DNA from: Methanimicrococcus blatticola
GTDB taxonomy: Archaea > Halobacteriota > Methanosarcinia > Methanosarcinales > Methanosarcinaceae
Length of the DNA: 64,000 bases
NCBI RefSeq assembly: GCF_004363215.1
Contig: NZ_SNYS01000008.1
Span: forward strand, 62,001-126,000
Direction: 5' to 3'
A program made the translations under genes and the position numbers. Below the pieces are notes generated by a model, which searched no databases, was not told the origin of the DNA, and was given only the letters and a program-made list of their open reading frames with translations. Positions 36,641 to 46,180 of the stretch are shown here, piece by piece (position 1 is the stretch's first letter; the number at the start of each line of letters is the position of its first letter).

Positions 36641-37039
36641 TTATTTATCATCCAATGCAAAATAATTGAACAATCCTTTCAATTTTCCTTTGCGAACAAC
36701 TTCTTCCAATTCGGACCAGCTTGAAACGACTGTGACGGGAAGTTTGTCGCATTCATCAGATGTGATTTCCGGCTGAAGCCAGAAGTCGCGATGGACATTT
36801 AAAATTTCGTAGATGTCATTGGATTCTTCGGTGAAGACTTTGGAATAATCTTCAAGTTCTTCCAATGCCTTTGTCAGGCTTTTATCTTCCAAATCCAAGG
36901 GATTCTGGAACATTTTAATTTGATAAATGGGATCATCATCACGAACCGATATCACACAAATGCCGTAATCTTCGTCTTCATTGAGTGAAACAATGACTAA
37001 ATCCATCGGTTCTCCGAGAATATCTTTCATTTTCTCCAT
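36641..37039 (-). CDS. Acidic small protein of unknown function
   Basis: 132 residues, acidic (LNEDEDYGICVISVRDDD, KALEELEDYSKVFTEESND), no membrane helix. It looks like an alpha/beta single domain. I do not recognise the family. The frame is open to 37210, but ATG 37039 with AGAGG upstream is preferred, since the region before it is AT-rich and lacks a ribosome site. It sits between hemA (upstream on the same strand, across repeat C) and hemB, 275 bp from hemB, so it is probably a separate unit. Confidence 0.68.
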   Translation of the reverse strand: MEKMKDILGEPMDLVIVSLNEDEDYGICVISVRDDDPIYQIKMFQNPLDLEDKSLTKALEELEDYSKVFTEESNDIYEILNVHRDFWLQPEITSDECDKLPVTVVSSWSELEEVVRKGKLKGLFNYFALDDK

Positions 37040-37239
37040 ATTATGCCTCTGAAATTCATCCTGTATCGTTGCCAATACAATTCTTGTTTTTAGACTTTCA
37101 TATTTACTATTTATGCTTTTCTCAAGATTCGGGCAAAATTGGCTCTTTTTGGAAGATTTTTTATAAAAATGTAAAATCTTTCCAAAATAATTTAAAAATG
37201 ACGGCTGCATTTGAAAAATGTATTCATTTCAGGGTGATT

Positions 37240-37520
37240 GTTCGACGGCGGCGCGGCAGTCGGCGGCAGCAAACGGCAAGGTAGCAGGCAGCAATGCAAA
37301 CAGTAAGATAGCAGCAGTAACGCAAACAGTAAGGTAGCAGCAGTAACGCAAACAGTAAGATAGCAGCAGTAACGCAAACAGTAAGGTAGCAGCGTCAACT
37401 CAAACAGTAAGGTAATAGTGTCACGTTCGCGCAAGCGAACGGCTGCCATAAAAAAGAGCAGATGCACACAGTCGAGAGCAGATGCACATAGTCGAGAGCA
37501 GATGCACACAGTCGAGTCGA
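37240..37520 (-). repeat. Dispersed VNTR element, copy C (inverted, shorter)
   Basis: Read on the minus strand: three 20-bp units starting GACTGTGTGCATCTGCTC, the core CATCTGCTCTTTTTTATGGC, the hairpin CGTTCGC-TTGC-GCGAACG (37424-37441), then about six units of a 26-bp array starting CTGCTACCTT ACTG. The left flank and right end of copies A and B are missing, and the first array uses a different unit from A and B, one that has captured part of the core. It lies between hemA and the acidic protein gene. Confidence 0.82.
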
Positions 37521-37612
37521 CACACAACAAAACAAATTAAAAAAGAGGTGTCTGCTTTTTCAATTCAAACGAATTAAGTAAATCAAAAAAACAAAATAAT
37601 TCGTCAAAAAAA

Positions 37613-38869
37613 TTATTCTTCGGTTGTGTGTTCAATATTAAACACGCGGGCGACAGCTTCCAACAAATCGTCGTCATCTGATTCCGCCGCGTTTCTGAGA
37701 ATTTTAGTCGGCTCGGCCAGAATTTGATTGGCAATGCTGTGCGTTAAGTTTTCTAAAATTTTCTCTTCAAAATCGCCGATGGTATGTTTTACGCGGAATT
37801 TGTTGACCGCTTTTTGCTTCTCTTCTTCACGAATGTCGTAAACGCTTCTGTATAAAGCGGCAATAATGTCATCCGCTTTCTGTCTTTTGTATTGCTTGCC
37901 GAGCAAATCCAATTCTTCATTGATGATTTCAATGACTTTTTTGGCTTCTTCATTGCGCATTTTAAGCGTTTTTTCGCTGATGACGCGCAAATTATCAATG
38001 TTGCAAAGTGTGACGCCGTCTAAATCATTGACGGATTCTTCAATATCTCTCGGGTTGGCGATATCAACCATAAAAAGCGGTTTGCCGTTTCTTTTCGGAA
38101 CAGCCTCTTCAACGATTTTTTTCGTAATCACATAATGCGGCGCGCCGGTTGCGCTGATAACGACATCGGCATTTTTCAAATAATCGGGAACATCATCAAA
38201 TAAAATCGCTTCGCCGCCGAGGTCATATGCCAATTCCTGCGCTTTTTGGTGCGTTCGGTTGGAAATGTAAATGCCTTCCAAATTCTTATCTGCCAGCGCG
38301 CGGGCAACCAAAACGCCGATTTCACCGACACCGACAACCATGATGGTTTTGCCGTCCAGTCCGCCAAGCGTGTCTTCCGCCAACTCGACAGCAGCCGAGC
38401 CGATGGAAACAGATCCTTCATTGATCCGGGTTTCCGTGCGGGCGCGTTTGCCAACTTGAATCGCTTTTGTAAACGCCGTGTCCAAAATGCGCCCGATTGT
38501 TTTCTTTTTGACCGCCAAATTGTAAGCGTCACGGATTTGGCCGAGAATCTGGTCTTCGCCCATAATCATGGATTCCAAACCGCAGGAAAGCCGAAGCAGG
38601 TGATCCAATGATTCTTCATGGTCATGGAAATCAACGATTCGGGTCTCAACGCCGATCGCTTTTGAAAAATTGAATAAAACGCTGCTTCCCTTCTCGGAAA
38701 CAACATAAATTTCAGCGCGGTTGCATGTTTTTAAAATAACACATTCATAAACGAGTTCACTCTCATAGAGCTTTTCGAGCATCTCTTCGGTTGTCAGCGG
38801 CCACGCGCATTCCATTTCAGCGACTGTCGCTTTTTTGTGAGAGATAACCATGCTTGAAATTTCGTTCAT
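37613..38869 (-). CDS. hemA: Glutamyl-tRNA reductase
   Basis: 418 residues. It reduces glutamyl-tRNA to glutamate semialdehyde, the committed step, and HemL follows. The catalytic Cys is in VILKTCNRAEIYV; SCGLESMIMGEDQILGQIRDAY and the NADP loop MVVGVGEIGVLVARAL are clear; the C-terminal dimer helix covers the last 100 residues. The gene is 743 bp upstream of the next minus-strand gene because of repeat copy C. The ATG at 38869 is used; MVISHKKA at residue 7 is a second possible start. Confidence 0.96.
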   Translation of the reverse strand: MNEISSMVISHKKATVAEMECAWPLTTEEMLEKLYESELVYECVILKTCNRAEIYVVSEKGSSVLFNFSKAIGVETRIVDFHDHEESLDHLLRLSCGLESMIMGEDQILGQIRDAYNLAVKKKTIGRILDTAFTKAIQVGKRARTETRINEGSVSIGSAAVELAEDTLGGLDGKTIMVVGVGEIGVLVARALADKNLEGIYISNRTHQKAQELAYDLGGEAILFDDVPDYLKNADVVISATGAPHYVITKKIVEEAVPKRNGKPLFMVDIANPRDIEESVNDLDGVTLCNIDNLRVISEKTLKMRNEEAKKVIEIINEELDLLGKQYKRQKADDIIAALYRSVYDIREEEKQKAVNKFRVKHTIGDFEEKILENLTHSIANQILAEPTKILRNAAESDDDDLLEAVARVFNIEHTTEE

Positions 38870-38973
38870 GATACAACCTAAAAAATCGTATGATTAATTG
38901 AAGTCAAAAGTAATACTAATTAATTCAACTCAAATATGAATGTTTCCCGCTAAACGATGTAAAAATGATAATC

Positions 38974-39636
38974 TCAAACTTTATTCATCGCTTTCTCTTT
39001 CGCTTTTTCGAAATCCGCCGGCAGCAGTTTCCAAATTTCTTCATCATTCATAATATTCCACAGAACTTCCTGCCGCTTCTTTTGATCCGACTCAACCGTT
39101 TTCAAATATTCGCGCATTTCATTCTGAAGCTCAATCATGAGTTCTAAATCATCATCAATCGCTTCTTCAATTTTCATGCGGGCGTATTTTGTCACCGCCG
39201 GGCTTTCGCCGCCCGATGAAATCGCGATTTGAAGCCCGCCGCGTTCAATAAAAGAAGGAATAATGACTTCGTCAGCTTTTTCAGTGTCATTCACCAAAAC
39301 GCCGGCGGTTTTTGCCATTGAAACAATCCGGCGGTTGACAGCTGAATCAGAAGTTGCCGCAATCGCCAAAAAAGCATCCGACATGCAGTCAAAAATTTCG
39401 CCGTCGGTCAATTCATCCAGATTCTTTTCAATAAACAAAATCGAATCTTCTTTTTCCATTTGCCGAAGGTCCGGCGTCAAACCCGAGCTGACAACCGTGA
39501 CAAGTGCCTTCTCGGCAAAACGCTTCACCTTGCGCTCGCCGACAGCGCCGCCGCCGAAAATAACGACAATCTTGTCCGTAAAATCAATCATTAAAGGCAG
39601 ATACGGGTTCATTTCATCCTGCGGCGGTATTGTCAT
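38974..39636 (-). CDS. Precorrin-2 dehydrogenase / siroheme synthase-type (Met8/CysG N-terminal)
   Basis: 220 residues. NAD-dependent oxidation of precorrin-2 to sirohydrochlorin, possibly with iron insertion to siroheme. N-terminal Rossmann loop VVIFGGGAVGERKV; the conserved FIERGGLQIAISSGGESPAVTKYARMKIEEAI carries the active-site region. No methylase (CobA) domain. AAGGAG lies 8 nt before ATG 39636. It lies 26 bp after ahbB and 104 bp before hemA, feeding siroheme to AhbAB. Confidence 0.9.
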   Translation of the reverse strand: MTIPPQDEMNPYLPLMIDFTDKIVVIFGGGAVGERKVKRFAEKALVTVVSSGLTPDLRQMEKEDSILFIEKNLDELTDGEIFDCMSDAFLAIAATSDSAVNRRIVSMAKTAGVLVNDTEKADEVIIPSFIERGGLQIAISSGGESPAVTKYARMKIEEAIDDDLELMIELQNEMREYLKTVESDQKKRQEVLWNIMNDEEIWKLLPADFEKAKEKAMNKV

Positions 39637-39662
39637 TTCTCTTTCTCCTTCATTTCTTCTAG

Positions 39663-40154
39663 TCAGATTCGAACGCCTTTTTTCTTCAATTCTCTTTCGC
39701 TGAAAACAAGTTTGTACTCGGAAATGCCGACAGCAATTGAAATCTTTTCAGCGACCGCTTTACATTCGTCCTGCGTTCGGCCGTGAATCATTGTATACAT
39801 ATTATAAGGCCACTCTTCCGATCTCGGTCGCTGGTAGCAATGGCTGACTTCGTGAAACGACGCCATTTTTTGCCCGATTTCTTCAATTTTGTCCTCGGGA
39901 ATATCCCAAACACCCATGCCGTTTGCTGTAAAACCGAGCGCGATGTGACCGATTGACGCGCCGAAACGGCGGATTTTTTTCTCTTCAATTAATTTTTTCA
40001 AATGGCTGACAATTTCATCTTCTGAAATGCCGAGCTCGACCGCCGCCGCGGCAAAGGGCGAATGCGTGAATTCAATGCCGTCCTGAATCAAACGAATGAG
40101 TTTTTCATCAATTTCATCCATATCGGATTTCCAAACCGGTTTTTGTTCAGACAT
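39663..40154 (-). CDS. ahbB: Siroheme decarboxylase subunit AhbB
   Basis: 163 residues, Lrp/AsnC-like helix-turn-helix plus ligand domain re-used as an enzyme. With AhbA it decarboxylates siroheme to 12,18-didecarboxysiroheme. AhbB features seen: FGASIGHIALGFTANGMGVW, HEVSHCYQRPRSEEWPYNMYTMIHG and LVFSERELKKKG. It overlaps the ahbA stop by 8 bp, so the two are coupled. A normal Lrp regulator would not be encoded inside a heme operon in this way. Confidence 0.9.
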   Translation of the reverse strand: MSEQKPVWKSDMDEIDEKLIRLIQDGIEFTHSPFAAAAVELGISEDEIVSHLKKLIEEKKIRRFGASIGHIALGFTANGMGVWDIPEDKIEEIGQKMASFHEVSHCYQRPRSEEWPYNMYTMIHGRTQDECKAVAEKISIAVGISEYKLVFSERELKKKGVRI

Positions 40155-40620
40155 GGAAATTCACCTGTATTTTGAATTGTTTAATCGTCGGCAAATCCAA
40201 AAGCGGACAATCCAGTTCCGTTTGAATTTCCGACAAAATTTGATTCAGCCGGTCCTGCGTCGGCGCCGACACCGTGAACCAAATATTATATTCTTCATTT
40301 CTGAGATAATTGTGAGACACTTCGTCATATCTGTTGATGACTGCGGCCGCTTTATCAATCTGATTTTCCGGCACTTTGACTGCGGCAAGCGTATTCGTTC
40401 CGCCGATGCCGCGTGTGTTGATGATCGGGCCGATTCGGCGAATCACGCCTTCCTTTTTCAAGCGGCTGAGCTTGTCAATCACAACATCTTCGGTTGTGCC
40501 GATTTCAGCGGCAATGTCTTCAAACGGATGAGCAGAAACCGGAAAATTCAGCTGAATTAAATTGATGAGTTTTCGATCAATTTCATCCAATTCAACGGGT
40601 TTATTTTGTACCGCTGCCAT
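40147..40620 (-). CDS. ahbA: Siroheme decarboxylase subunit AhbA
   Basis: 157 residues, paralogue of AhbB with an N-terminal winged helix (DEIDRKLINLIQLNFPVSAHPFEDIAAEIG) and an AhbA-type C-terminus (HNYLRNEEYNIWFTVSAP, LLDLPTIKQFKIQVNF). It begins directly at the end of ahbD with no gap. The pair is needed together for siroheme decarboxylation. Confidence 0.9.
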   Translation of the reverse strand: MAAVQNKPVELDEIDRKLINLIQLNFPVSAHPFEDIAAEIGTTEDVVIDKLSRLKKEGVIRRIGPIINTRGIGGTNTLAAVKVPENQIDKAAAVINRYDEVSHNYLRNEEYNIWFTVSAPTQDRLNQILSEIQTELDCPLLDLPTIKQFKIQVNFHV

Positions 40621-41730
40621 TCAATATCCCTCCGGATAATAAGAACAAAGAGGCTCTTCTTCCATATAGTCGCCCGTCTCGGAATAAGCGCGGGCACGGC
40701 AGCCGCCGCAAACCGTCTTGTATTCGCAGGCACCGCATTTTCCTTTATACGCGTCGTAATTGCGCAAATCATTGAACACTTTTGCGTTTTCCCAAATGTC
40801 TTTAAAAGATTGCTGACGCACGTTTCCGGCGGATACGGGGAGGTAGCCGCACGGATTGACATCGCCGTTTCTTGAAATAAATCCGAAAGAAATGCCGCCG
40901 AGGCATCCTTTTGTCATCGCGTCCAAGCCGTGTGTTTTCGGCGTGATTTCAATGCCTTCTTTTTTGGCGCGCTGGCGCAATATTCTGAAATAATGCGGCG
41001 CGCAGGTCGGACGAATTTGTAAATCAGTTTTGCGGGATAAATCATGAAGCAATTCCAAAGCGACTTCATATTCTTCGGGCGTAATTTCAAATTCCGTTAA
41101 TTCCGCGCCGCGGCCGGTCGGAACCAAAAAGAAAAAGTGGTGCGCTGCCGCGCCGATTTCTTTGGTAAAATTGTGAACATCTTCGATTTCGTGAAGATTG
41201 AATTTGGAAACCGTCGTGTTGATTTGAAACTCAACGCCCGCTTTTTTCAAATTTTCAATGCCTTTCATGGAATCGTTAAAACAGTTCGGAATCATTCGGA
41301 ACGCGTCATGCGTTTTTTCACGGCCGTCCAAGCTGATGCTGACACGCTGAATGCCGGCGTCTTTGATTTTATGAGCGACTTCTTCCGTCACGGGAACGCC
41401 GTTGGTTGCAAGCGTCATACGGAATCCCAAATCTGTTCCGTAACGCGCGATTTCGAAAATGTCTTCTCTCATTAATGGTTCGCCGCCGCTGAGAATAATA
41501 ATCGGCGTTCCGGTTTCGCGAATATCGTCAAGCAGTTTTTTGGCTTCCGCTGTTGACAATTCGCCTTCGGAAACGTCTTCCGTGGACGAGCCGCGGCAGT
41601 GTTTGCATTTTAAATTGCATGCACCGGTCGTTTCCCACGCTAAAATTCTCGGAGGACGAACGCCGCCTTCCGCTTGAGGCATTGCCGCGCCGTGTCCGTG
41701 CGGGCAGTTTCCTTCATTTTTGTAATCCAT
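40621..41730 (-). CDS. ahbD: Radical SAM heme b synthase (AhbD-like)
   Basis: 369 residues. The N-terminal CPHGHG segment is followed by the radical SAM motif CNLKCKHCRGSS, and the C-terminal SPASM-like part (CGYLPVSAGN, CGACEYKTVCGGCRARAYSETGDYMEEEPLC) binds an extra Fe-S cluster. AhbD oxidatively decarboxylates Fe-coproporphyrin III to heme b. AhbC (the deacetylase) is the close alternative; the N-terminus and the GGCRAR region fit AhbD better. GAGAGGAAA precedes ATG 41730. It is 20 bp after aroC. Confidence 0.85.
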   Translation of the reverse strand: MDYKNEGNCPHGHGAAMPQAEGGVRPPRILAWETTGACNLKCKHCRGSSTEDVSEGELSTAEAKKLLDDIRETGTPIIILSGGEPLMREDIFEIARYGTDLGFRMTLATNGVPVTEEVAHKIKDAGIQRVSISLDGREKTHDAFRMIPNCFNDSMKGIENLKKAGVEFQINTTVSKFNLHEIEDVHNFTKEIGAAAHHFFFLVPTGRGAELTEFEITPEEYEVALELLHDLSRKTDLQIRPTCAPHYFRILRQRAKKEGIEITPKTHGLDAMTKGCLGGISFGFISRNGDVNPCGYLPVSAGNVRQQSFKDIWENAKVFNDLRNYDAYKGKCGACEYKTVCGGCRARAYSETGDYMEEEPLCSYYPEGY

Positions 41731-41750
41731 TAATTTTCCTCTCTTCGTTT

Positions 41751-42866
41751 TTATTTTTGAATTGATAAATGTAAAGCTTCGTTTCTCATCAAGTGGTCCA
41801 AAATCACAATTGCCGCCATCGCTTCGCCGACCGGAACAAAACGCGGCGCAATCACCGGATCATGCCGACCTGAAATTACGATTTCCGTTTCCGTCATGTC
41901 TTTCAGATTGACTGTTTTCTGAACCGTCGAAACAGATGGTGTCGGCTTAATCGCCGCTCTGAATCGAATCGTCTCACCGGTTGAAATGCCGCCCAGAATG
42001 CCGCCGGCATTGTTTGTTACGGTTTTAATTCTTCCGTTTTCGCTGTTGATTTCAAACGCATCATTAAATTCGCTGCCGCAGCACGCGGCCGCATCAAATC
42101 CGCCGCCGATTTCAAATCCTTTGACGGCGCCGATGCTCATAATCGCTTTTGCCAAGTCCGCGTCCAATTTGTCAAAAACTGGTTCGCCGAGTCCTGCGGG
42201 AACACCGCGGATGAGTCCTTCAACAATTCCGCCGACGGAATCGCCTTTTTCTTTGGCGGCTAAAATCTCGGCTTCCATTTTCGCCGCCGTCTCGGAGTCG
42301 GCGCAGCGAACGGGATTCGTTTCAATATTTTCTTTGATTTCATCAAAAGAGAATTGTGATATAATTGCCGAATCGGCGCAAACCTTGCCGATTTGAACCG
42401 TATGGCAGACGACTTCAATGCCGTACTGCGTTAAAATCTTCTTGGCAACCGCGCCTGCCGCGACTCTTGCGGCCGTTTCTCTGCCCGAGCTGCGCCCGCC
42501 GCCGCGATGGTCACGAATGCCGTATTTTTCGGCGTAACCGAAATCGGCGTGCCCGGGACGCGGTGTGTCGCGCAGGTCATCGTAAGAAGAAGAATTTTGA
42601 TCCGTATTTCGAATCAAAAGAGAAATCGGCGTTCCGGTTGTTTTCCCTTCAAAAACGCCGGAGAGAATCTCAACCGTGTCGGATTCTTTACGTGATGTGG
42701 AGACATCGCTTTGGCCGGGCTTTCTGCGGTCCAATTCCTTTTGGATTTCTTCGGCTGTGATTGCAATTCCGGGAATCGCGCCGTCAATCACGACACCGAC
42801 AGCGGGACCGTGAGATTCGCCCCAAGTCGTGATTCGAAAAACATTGCCGAAAGTGTTTCCTGCCAT
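41751..42866 (-). CDS. aroC: Chorismate synthase
   Basis: 371 residues, full length. Reduced-FMN-dependent removal of phosphate from 5-enolpyruvylshikimate 3-phosphate gives chorismate. Conserved parts: TTWGESHGPAVG, DHRGGGRSSGRETAARVAAGAVAKK, KGFEIGGGF and AGGILGGISTGETIRFR. AAAAGGAGACACTC precedes the ATG. It opens the minus-strand block and is 20 bp from ahbD, so aromatic and heme genes share a transcript. The 149-bp divergent region upstream also serves the Fe-S protein. Confidence 0.97.
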   Translation of the reverse strand: MAGNTFGNVFRITTWGESHGPAVGVVIDGAIPGIAITAEEIQKELDRRKPGQSDVSTSRKESDTVEILSGVFEGKTTGTPISLLIRNTDQNSSSYDDLRDTPRPGHADFGYAEKYGIRDHRGGGRSSGRETAARVAAGAVAKKILTQYGIEVVCHTVQIGKVCADSAIISQFSFDEIKENIETNPVRCADSETAAKMEAEILAAKEKGDSVGGIVEGLIRGVPAGLGEPVFDKLDADLAKAIMSIGAVKGFEIGGGFDAAACCGSEFNDAFEINSENGRIKTVTNNAGGILGGISTGETIRFRAAIKPTPSVSTVQKTVNLKDMTETEIVISGRHDPVIAPRFVPVGEAMAAIVILDHLMRNEALHLSIQK

Positions 42867-43015
42867 GAGTGTCTCCTTTTATTTCAAATCTTAAAATTTC
42901 AGAATACTTTTTAATCATTTGCCTGCATAAAAGATATTTTATTTGCAATTTGTTGAGGCTGAAATAATAAATTGCCTCATAGATATAAGTTTTTCAAAAA
43001 CAAAAAGGATTATTT

Positions 43016-44356
43016 ATGGACCTCATTCAACTTTATACTGATAAATGCAGCATGTGCGGCTTGTGCATTGATGTCTGCCCAAGCTATGACACGGTTGACA
43101 TGATTCCTTCTCTTTGCGATTACATTCAATCGGGCGGCAAAGAGGAAGAAGGACGCCCGCTGGAATTCGATATTCGCCTTTGCTACACCTGCAATGTCTG
43201 CACGGTTGCCTGTCCCGAAGATTTGGGCATCCGAAAGCTCATTTCCGCGTCCCGCGAGAAAAAGACAAAAATCCGCGGCGCATCCGAAGAACAAGGATTG
43301 GTCGATCCGTTTTCAAACAATAATATTTACAAAAAAATCGGTGAATGGGAAAATCCGGTTGAATTTAAAAACGAAGGGCGAAAGAGCGATGTTGTTTATT
43401 TCCCGGGTTGCGCCGCTTCCTGCATGAATAAAGTTGTCGGGAAATCCACCGTCAGAGCATTGAATGCCGCCGGCGTTGATTATTCTGTGATGAGCGGCGT
43501 TGATTATTGCTGCGGCTCTGTGTCGGCGGGTGCCGGCAATACTGTTCCTTTGGAAAAACTCGGGCAGAGAAATATTGATGAAATCAATGCCCGCGGTTCT
43601 AAAATTTTAATTACGACGTGCCCCGGTTGCTACCGCGCTTTTAAATTACTCTATCCGCAGAAATTTGAAAATCTGAATTTTGAAGTTCTTCAAACATCGG
43701 AATACTTCGCCCGGTTGCTGAATGAAGGCAAATTGAATTTCAAAAGAGATATGGACGAATATTTCAAAAGCAGTGCAGGGGATGACGGCAGCACTGTTGG
43801 CAGCAGCACTGTCGGCAGCGGTAACTCTGTCGGCAGCGACAAAAATGACAACCCCGATGGCAAACTTCGGATTTTCTATCAGGACCCGTGCCATTTGACA
43901 CGTGCGCTCGGAATTTATGAAGACCCGCGCCGCGTTTTGTCTGCTGTTCCCGGCGCTGAACTTGTCAATCCGACGCCTGACGGTTCAATCTGCTGCGGTT
44001 TCGGCGGCGGCGTTCGTACGTCTTTTCCGAAAAAATCAGTTGATCAGGCCGCCGACGTTCATGAATATGCCAAAAGCCTCGACAGTGATATTATTATTAC
44101 AAATTGCGGCGGCTGTATGAAAAATATCATTGAAGGCGGTTATATGTCGGGAAAAGAGAACGGTCCCGAAAACGCCGGTCTTCCTGTTTATGATTTGGCG
44201 GAATTCATTTCCATTGCCTGCGGCAACGAACCGACAGAGCGTGATGATTTGAAATTGATTTATCTTTCCAATAAATCATTGAAAGAATGCCTGACGCATT
44301 ACGATTACGAGCCCTTTGAAGAATTGGCGGCTGATTACGACCCCGATTTGAAATGA
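43016..44356 (+). CDS. HdrD-like Fe-S protein (two [4Fe-4S] motifs, two CCG domains)
   Basis: 446 residues. N-terminal ferredoxin-type motifs CSMCGLCIDVCP and CYTCNVCTVACP, then two cysteine-rich CCG domains: first with GCAASC, YCCG, CPGCY; second with PCHL, CCGFGGG, NCGGC. The layout is that of HdrD/GlpC-like electron carriers. A linker between the CCG domains (about 253-283) is a Gly/Ser/Asp-rich repeat (GSTVGSSTVGSGNSVG), not typical of the family. It could be HdrD, the catalytic half of HdrDE, or a paralogue; hdrE is not adjacent, so I leave the name open. Confidence 0.82.
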   Translation: MDLIQLYTDKCSMCGLCIDVCPSYDTVDMIPSLCDYIQSGGKEEEGRPLEFDIRLCYTCNVCTVACPEDLGIRKLISASREKKTKIRGASEEQGLVDPFSNNNIYKKIGEWENPVEFKNEGRKSDVVYFPGCAASCMNKVVGKSTVRALNAAGVDYSVMSGVDYCCGSVSAGAGNTVPLEKLGQRNIDEINARGSKILITTCPGCYRAFKLLYPQKFENLNFEVLQTSEYFARLLNEGKLNFKRDMDEYFKSSAGDDGSTVGSSTVGSGNSVGSDKNDNPDGKLRIFYQDPCHLTRALGIYEDPRRVLSAVPGAELVNPTPDGSICCGFGGGVRTSFPKKSVDQAADVHEYAKSLDSDIIITNCGGCMKNIIEGGYMSGKENGPENAGLPVYDLAEFISIACGNEPTERDDLKLIYLSNKSLKECLTHYDYEPFEELAADYDPDLK

Positions 44357-44438
44357 GAAAGTTTTAATAAAAAAGAATGATTAAGACATCACTTCAAATC
44401 GATTTATTTTAATTTTTATCAATTTTTAAGGAAATAAT

Positions 44439-46037
44439 ATGACAGAGATTACCCACTGGGCAGATGTCGTTGCGGAAGAGGCGACGACAAAAAACAAGAA
44501 GAATGTGATTTCAACCGGAATTACGCCTTCCGGCCACATTCATATCGGAAATATGAGAGAAGTGCTGACAGCGGACGCCGTTTACTGCGCTTTGAAAAAC
44601 AAAGGCGAAGAGCCAGACTTTTTCTACATCGCCGACAATTACGACCCGCTTCGCAAGGTCTATCCGTTTTTAAAAGAAGAAGACTATGCGCAGCACGTCG
44701 GCAAACCGATTTCTGAAATTCCCTGCCCGTGCGGTCAACACAAAAGCTATGCCGATCACTTTTTAGAACCGTTTATCGCCGCAATGGAAACGCTCGGCAT
44801 TCACCCTGAAGTGAAGAGAACGGATGAACTCTACAAGGCCGGCAAATTCGTTGACGCCATCAAAACCGCGCTTAAAAACCGCGACGCGATTGCCAAGATT
44901 TTGGAAGAAGTTTCCGGCAAAGAAGTTCAGGAAGACTGGAGTCCGTTTAATCCGATTTGTGAGGGCTGCAAACGCATCAACAGCGCGAAAGTCACAGGCT
45001 TTGACGAAGCGGAAGAGACGGTCAGTTACGACTGCCCCGCTTGCGGCACATCCGGCAAAGTGTCCATGACCGGCGGCGGCAAGCTGACCTGGCGTGTGGA
45101 ATGGCCGGCAAAGTGGAAAATTTTAGGCGTTACCGCCGAGCCGTTCGGTAAAGACCATGCATCAAGCGGCGGCTCTTACGATTCAGGCATTAGAATATCC
45201 CGTGAAATTTTCAACAACGAACCGCCGCTTCCAATTGTTTATGAATGGATCATGCTCGGCGAAAAAGGCGCGATGTCTTCGTCATCCGGTGTCGTTGTTT
45301 CTATTTCAGATATGCTTGACGTTGTTCCGCCGGAAGCGTTGCGTTTCTTAATCATGAAAACGCGCCCGGAAAAGCACATTAAGTTCGACCCCGGACAACC
45401 GCTTTTGAATTTGGTGGACGAATACGAACGCTTGCGCGACAAAGAAGAACCGTCCGAATTTGAAAAGCGCATCGTCAGCTTGTCTCAGTCCAAAGACGTG
45501 AAGCAGTCGAAGATTCCGTTTAAACAGATGGTAACCATTTATCAGGTTGCCGGCGGTGATTTGGACAAAATTGACGCGATTGCCAAACGCTCCGGTTTTG
45601 ATGAAGATCCCGAAATTATCAATTTAATGGCGCACAATGTCGGTCTTTGGCTTGACAAATACGCGCCGTCTTTCGCCAAATTCGGCGTCAAAGACACCGT
45701 TCCGGTTCAGGCTGCATCGTTGACAAACACGCAGCGCGCATTCTTAAAAGCGTTTGCGGATGAGCTTTTAGCAGCGGACAAAGAACTCGGTCCCGAAGAC
45801 ATTCAGCGCATCGTTTATGAAACCAAAGAGCCCGCGTCTCCCATTTCAAAGAAAATGGAAGAATACGCCGGCGGCGAAATTCCAGCCGAAGAAATTGATA
45901 CCAAAAATTTCTTTTCCGCAATTTACACGGCACTTTTGGGACAGCCGTCCGGTCCGAAAGCCGGCTGGTTCTTAACGTCGTTTGACAACAGTTTTTTGGT
46001 TGTCAGATTTAAAGAGGCCGCTGAATATCGGCCTTAA
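44439..46037 (+). CDS. lysS: Lysyl-tRNA synthetase, class I
   Basis: 532 residues. Class I LysRS, found in most archaea and unrelated to the class II enzyme. HIGH-type motif in [18 protein letters not shown]-type motif MSSSSG; a zinc site formed by CEGCKR and CPACGTSG. It charges tRNA-Lys. In some Methanosarcinaceae both classes occur; only this one is in the window. AAGGAAATAAT precedes the ATG. Confidence 0.96.
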   Translation: MTEITHWADVVAEEATTKNKKNVISTGITPSGHIHIGNMREVLTADAVYCALKNKGEEPDFFYIADNYDPLRKVYPFLKEEDYAQHVGKPISEIPCPCGQHKSYADHFLEPFIAAMETLGIHPEVKRTDELYKAGKFVDAIKTALKNRDAIAKILEEVSGKEVQEDWSPFNPICEGCKRINSAKVTGFDEAEETVSYDCPACGTSGKVSMTGGGKLTWRVEWPAKWKILGVTAEPFGKDHASSGGSYDSGIRISREIFNNEPPLPIVYEWIMLGEKGAMSSSSGVVVSISDMLDVVPPEALRFLIMKTRPEKHIKFDPGQPLLNLVDEYERLRDKEEPSEFEKRIVSLSQSKDVKQSKIPFKQMVTIYQVAGGDLDKIDAIAKRSGFDEDPEIINLMAHNVGLWLDKYAPSFAKFGVKDTVPVQAASLTNTQRAFLKAFADELLAADKELGPEDIQRIVYETKEPASPISKKMEEYAGGEIPAEEIDTKNFFSAIYTALLGQPSGPKAGWFLTSFDNSFLVVRFKEAAEYRP

Positions 46038-46145
46038 TTTCTTTTTTATTTTTTGAAAAAACGTCGTTTCTTTTTTCTTCTTTTTTAAAAATCTGTGCAA
46101 CTCACGCGCGCAGACGGCGGGCAGTACAATGAGCCGTTTAAAGTG

Positions 46146-46156
46146 AAATATAAATA
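46146..46156 (+). promoter_or_regulatory. TATA box of the hpt-dph2 operon
   Basis: AAATATAAATA ends 25 bp before the hpt start codon, so initiation would be at or just before the ATG and the mRNA leaderless. No Shine-Dalgarno site is seen before hpt, which agrees. Confidence 0.6.
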
Positions 46157-46180
46157 CGCTGAATTCTTTGAGATACGAAT

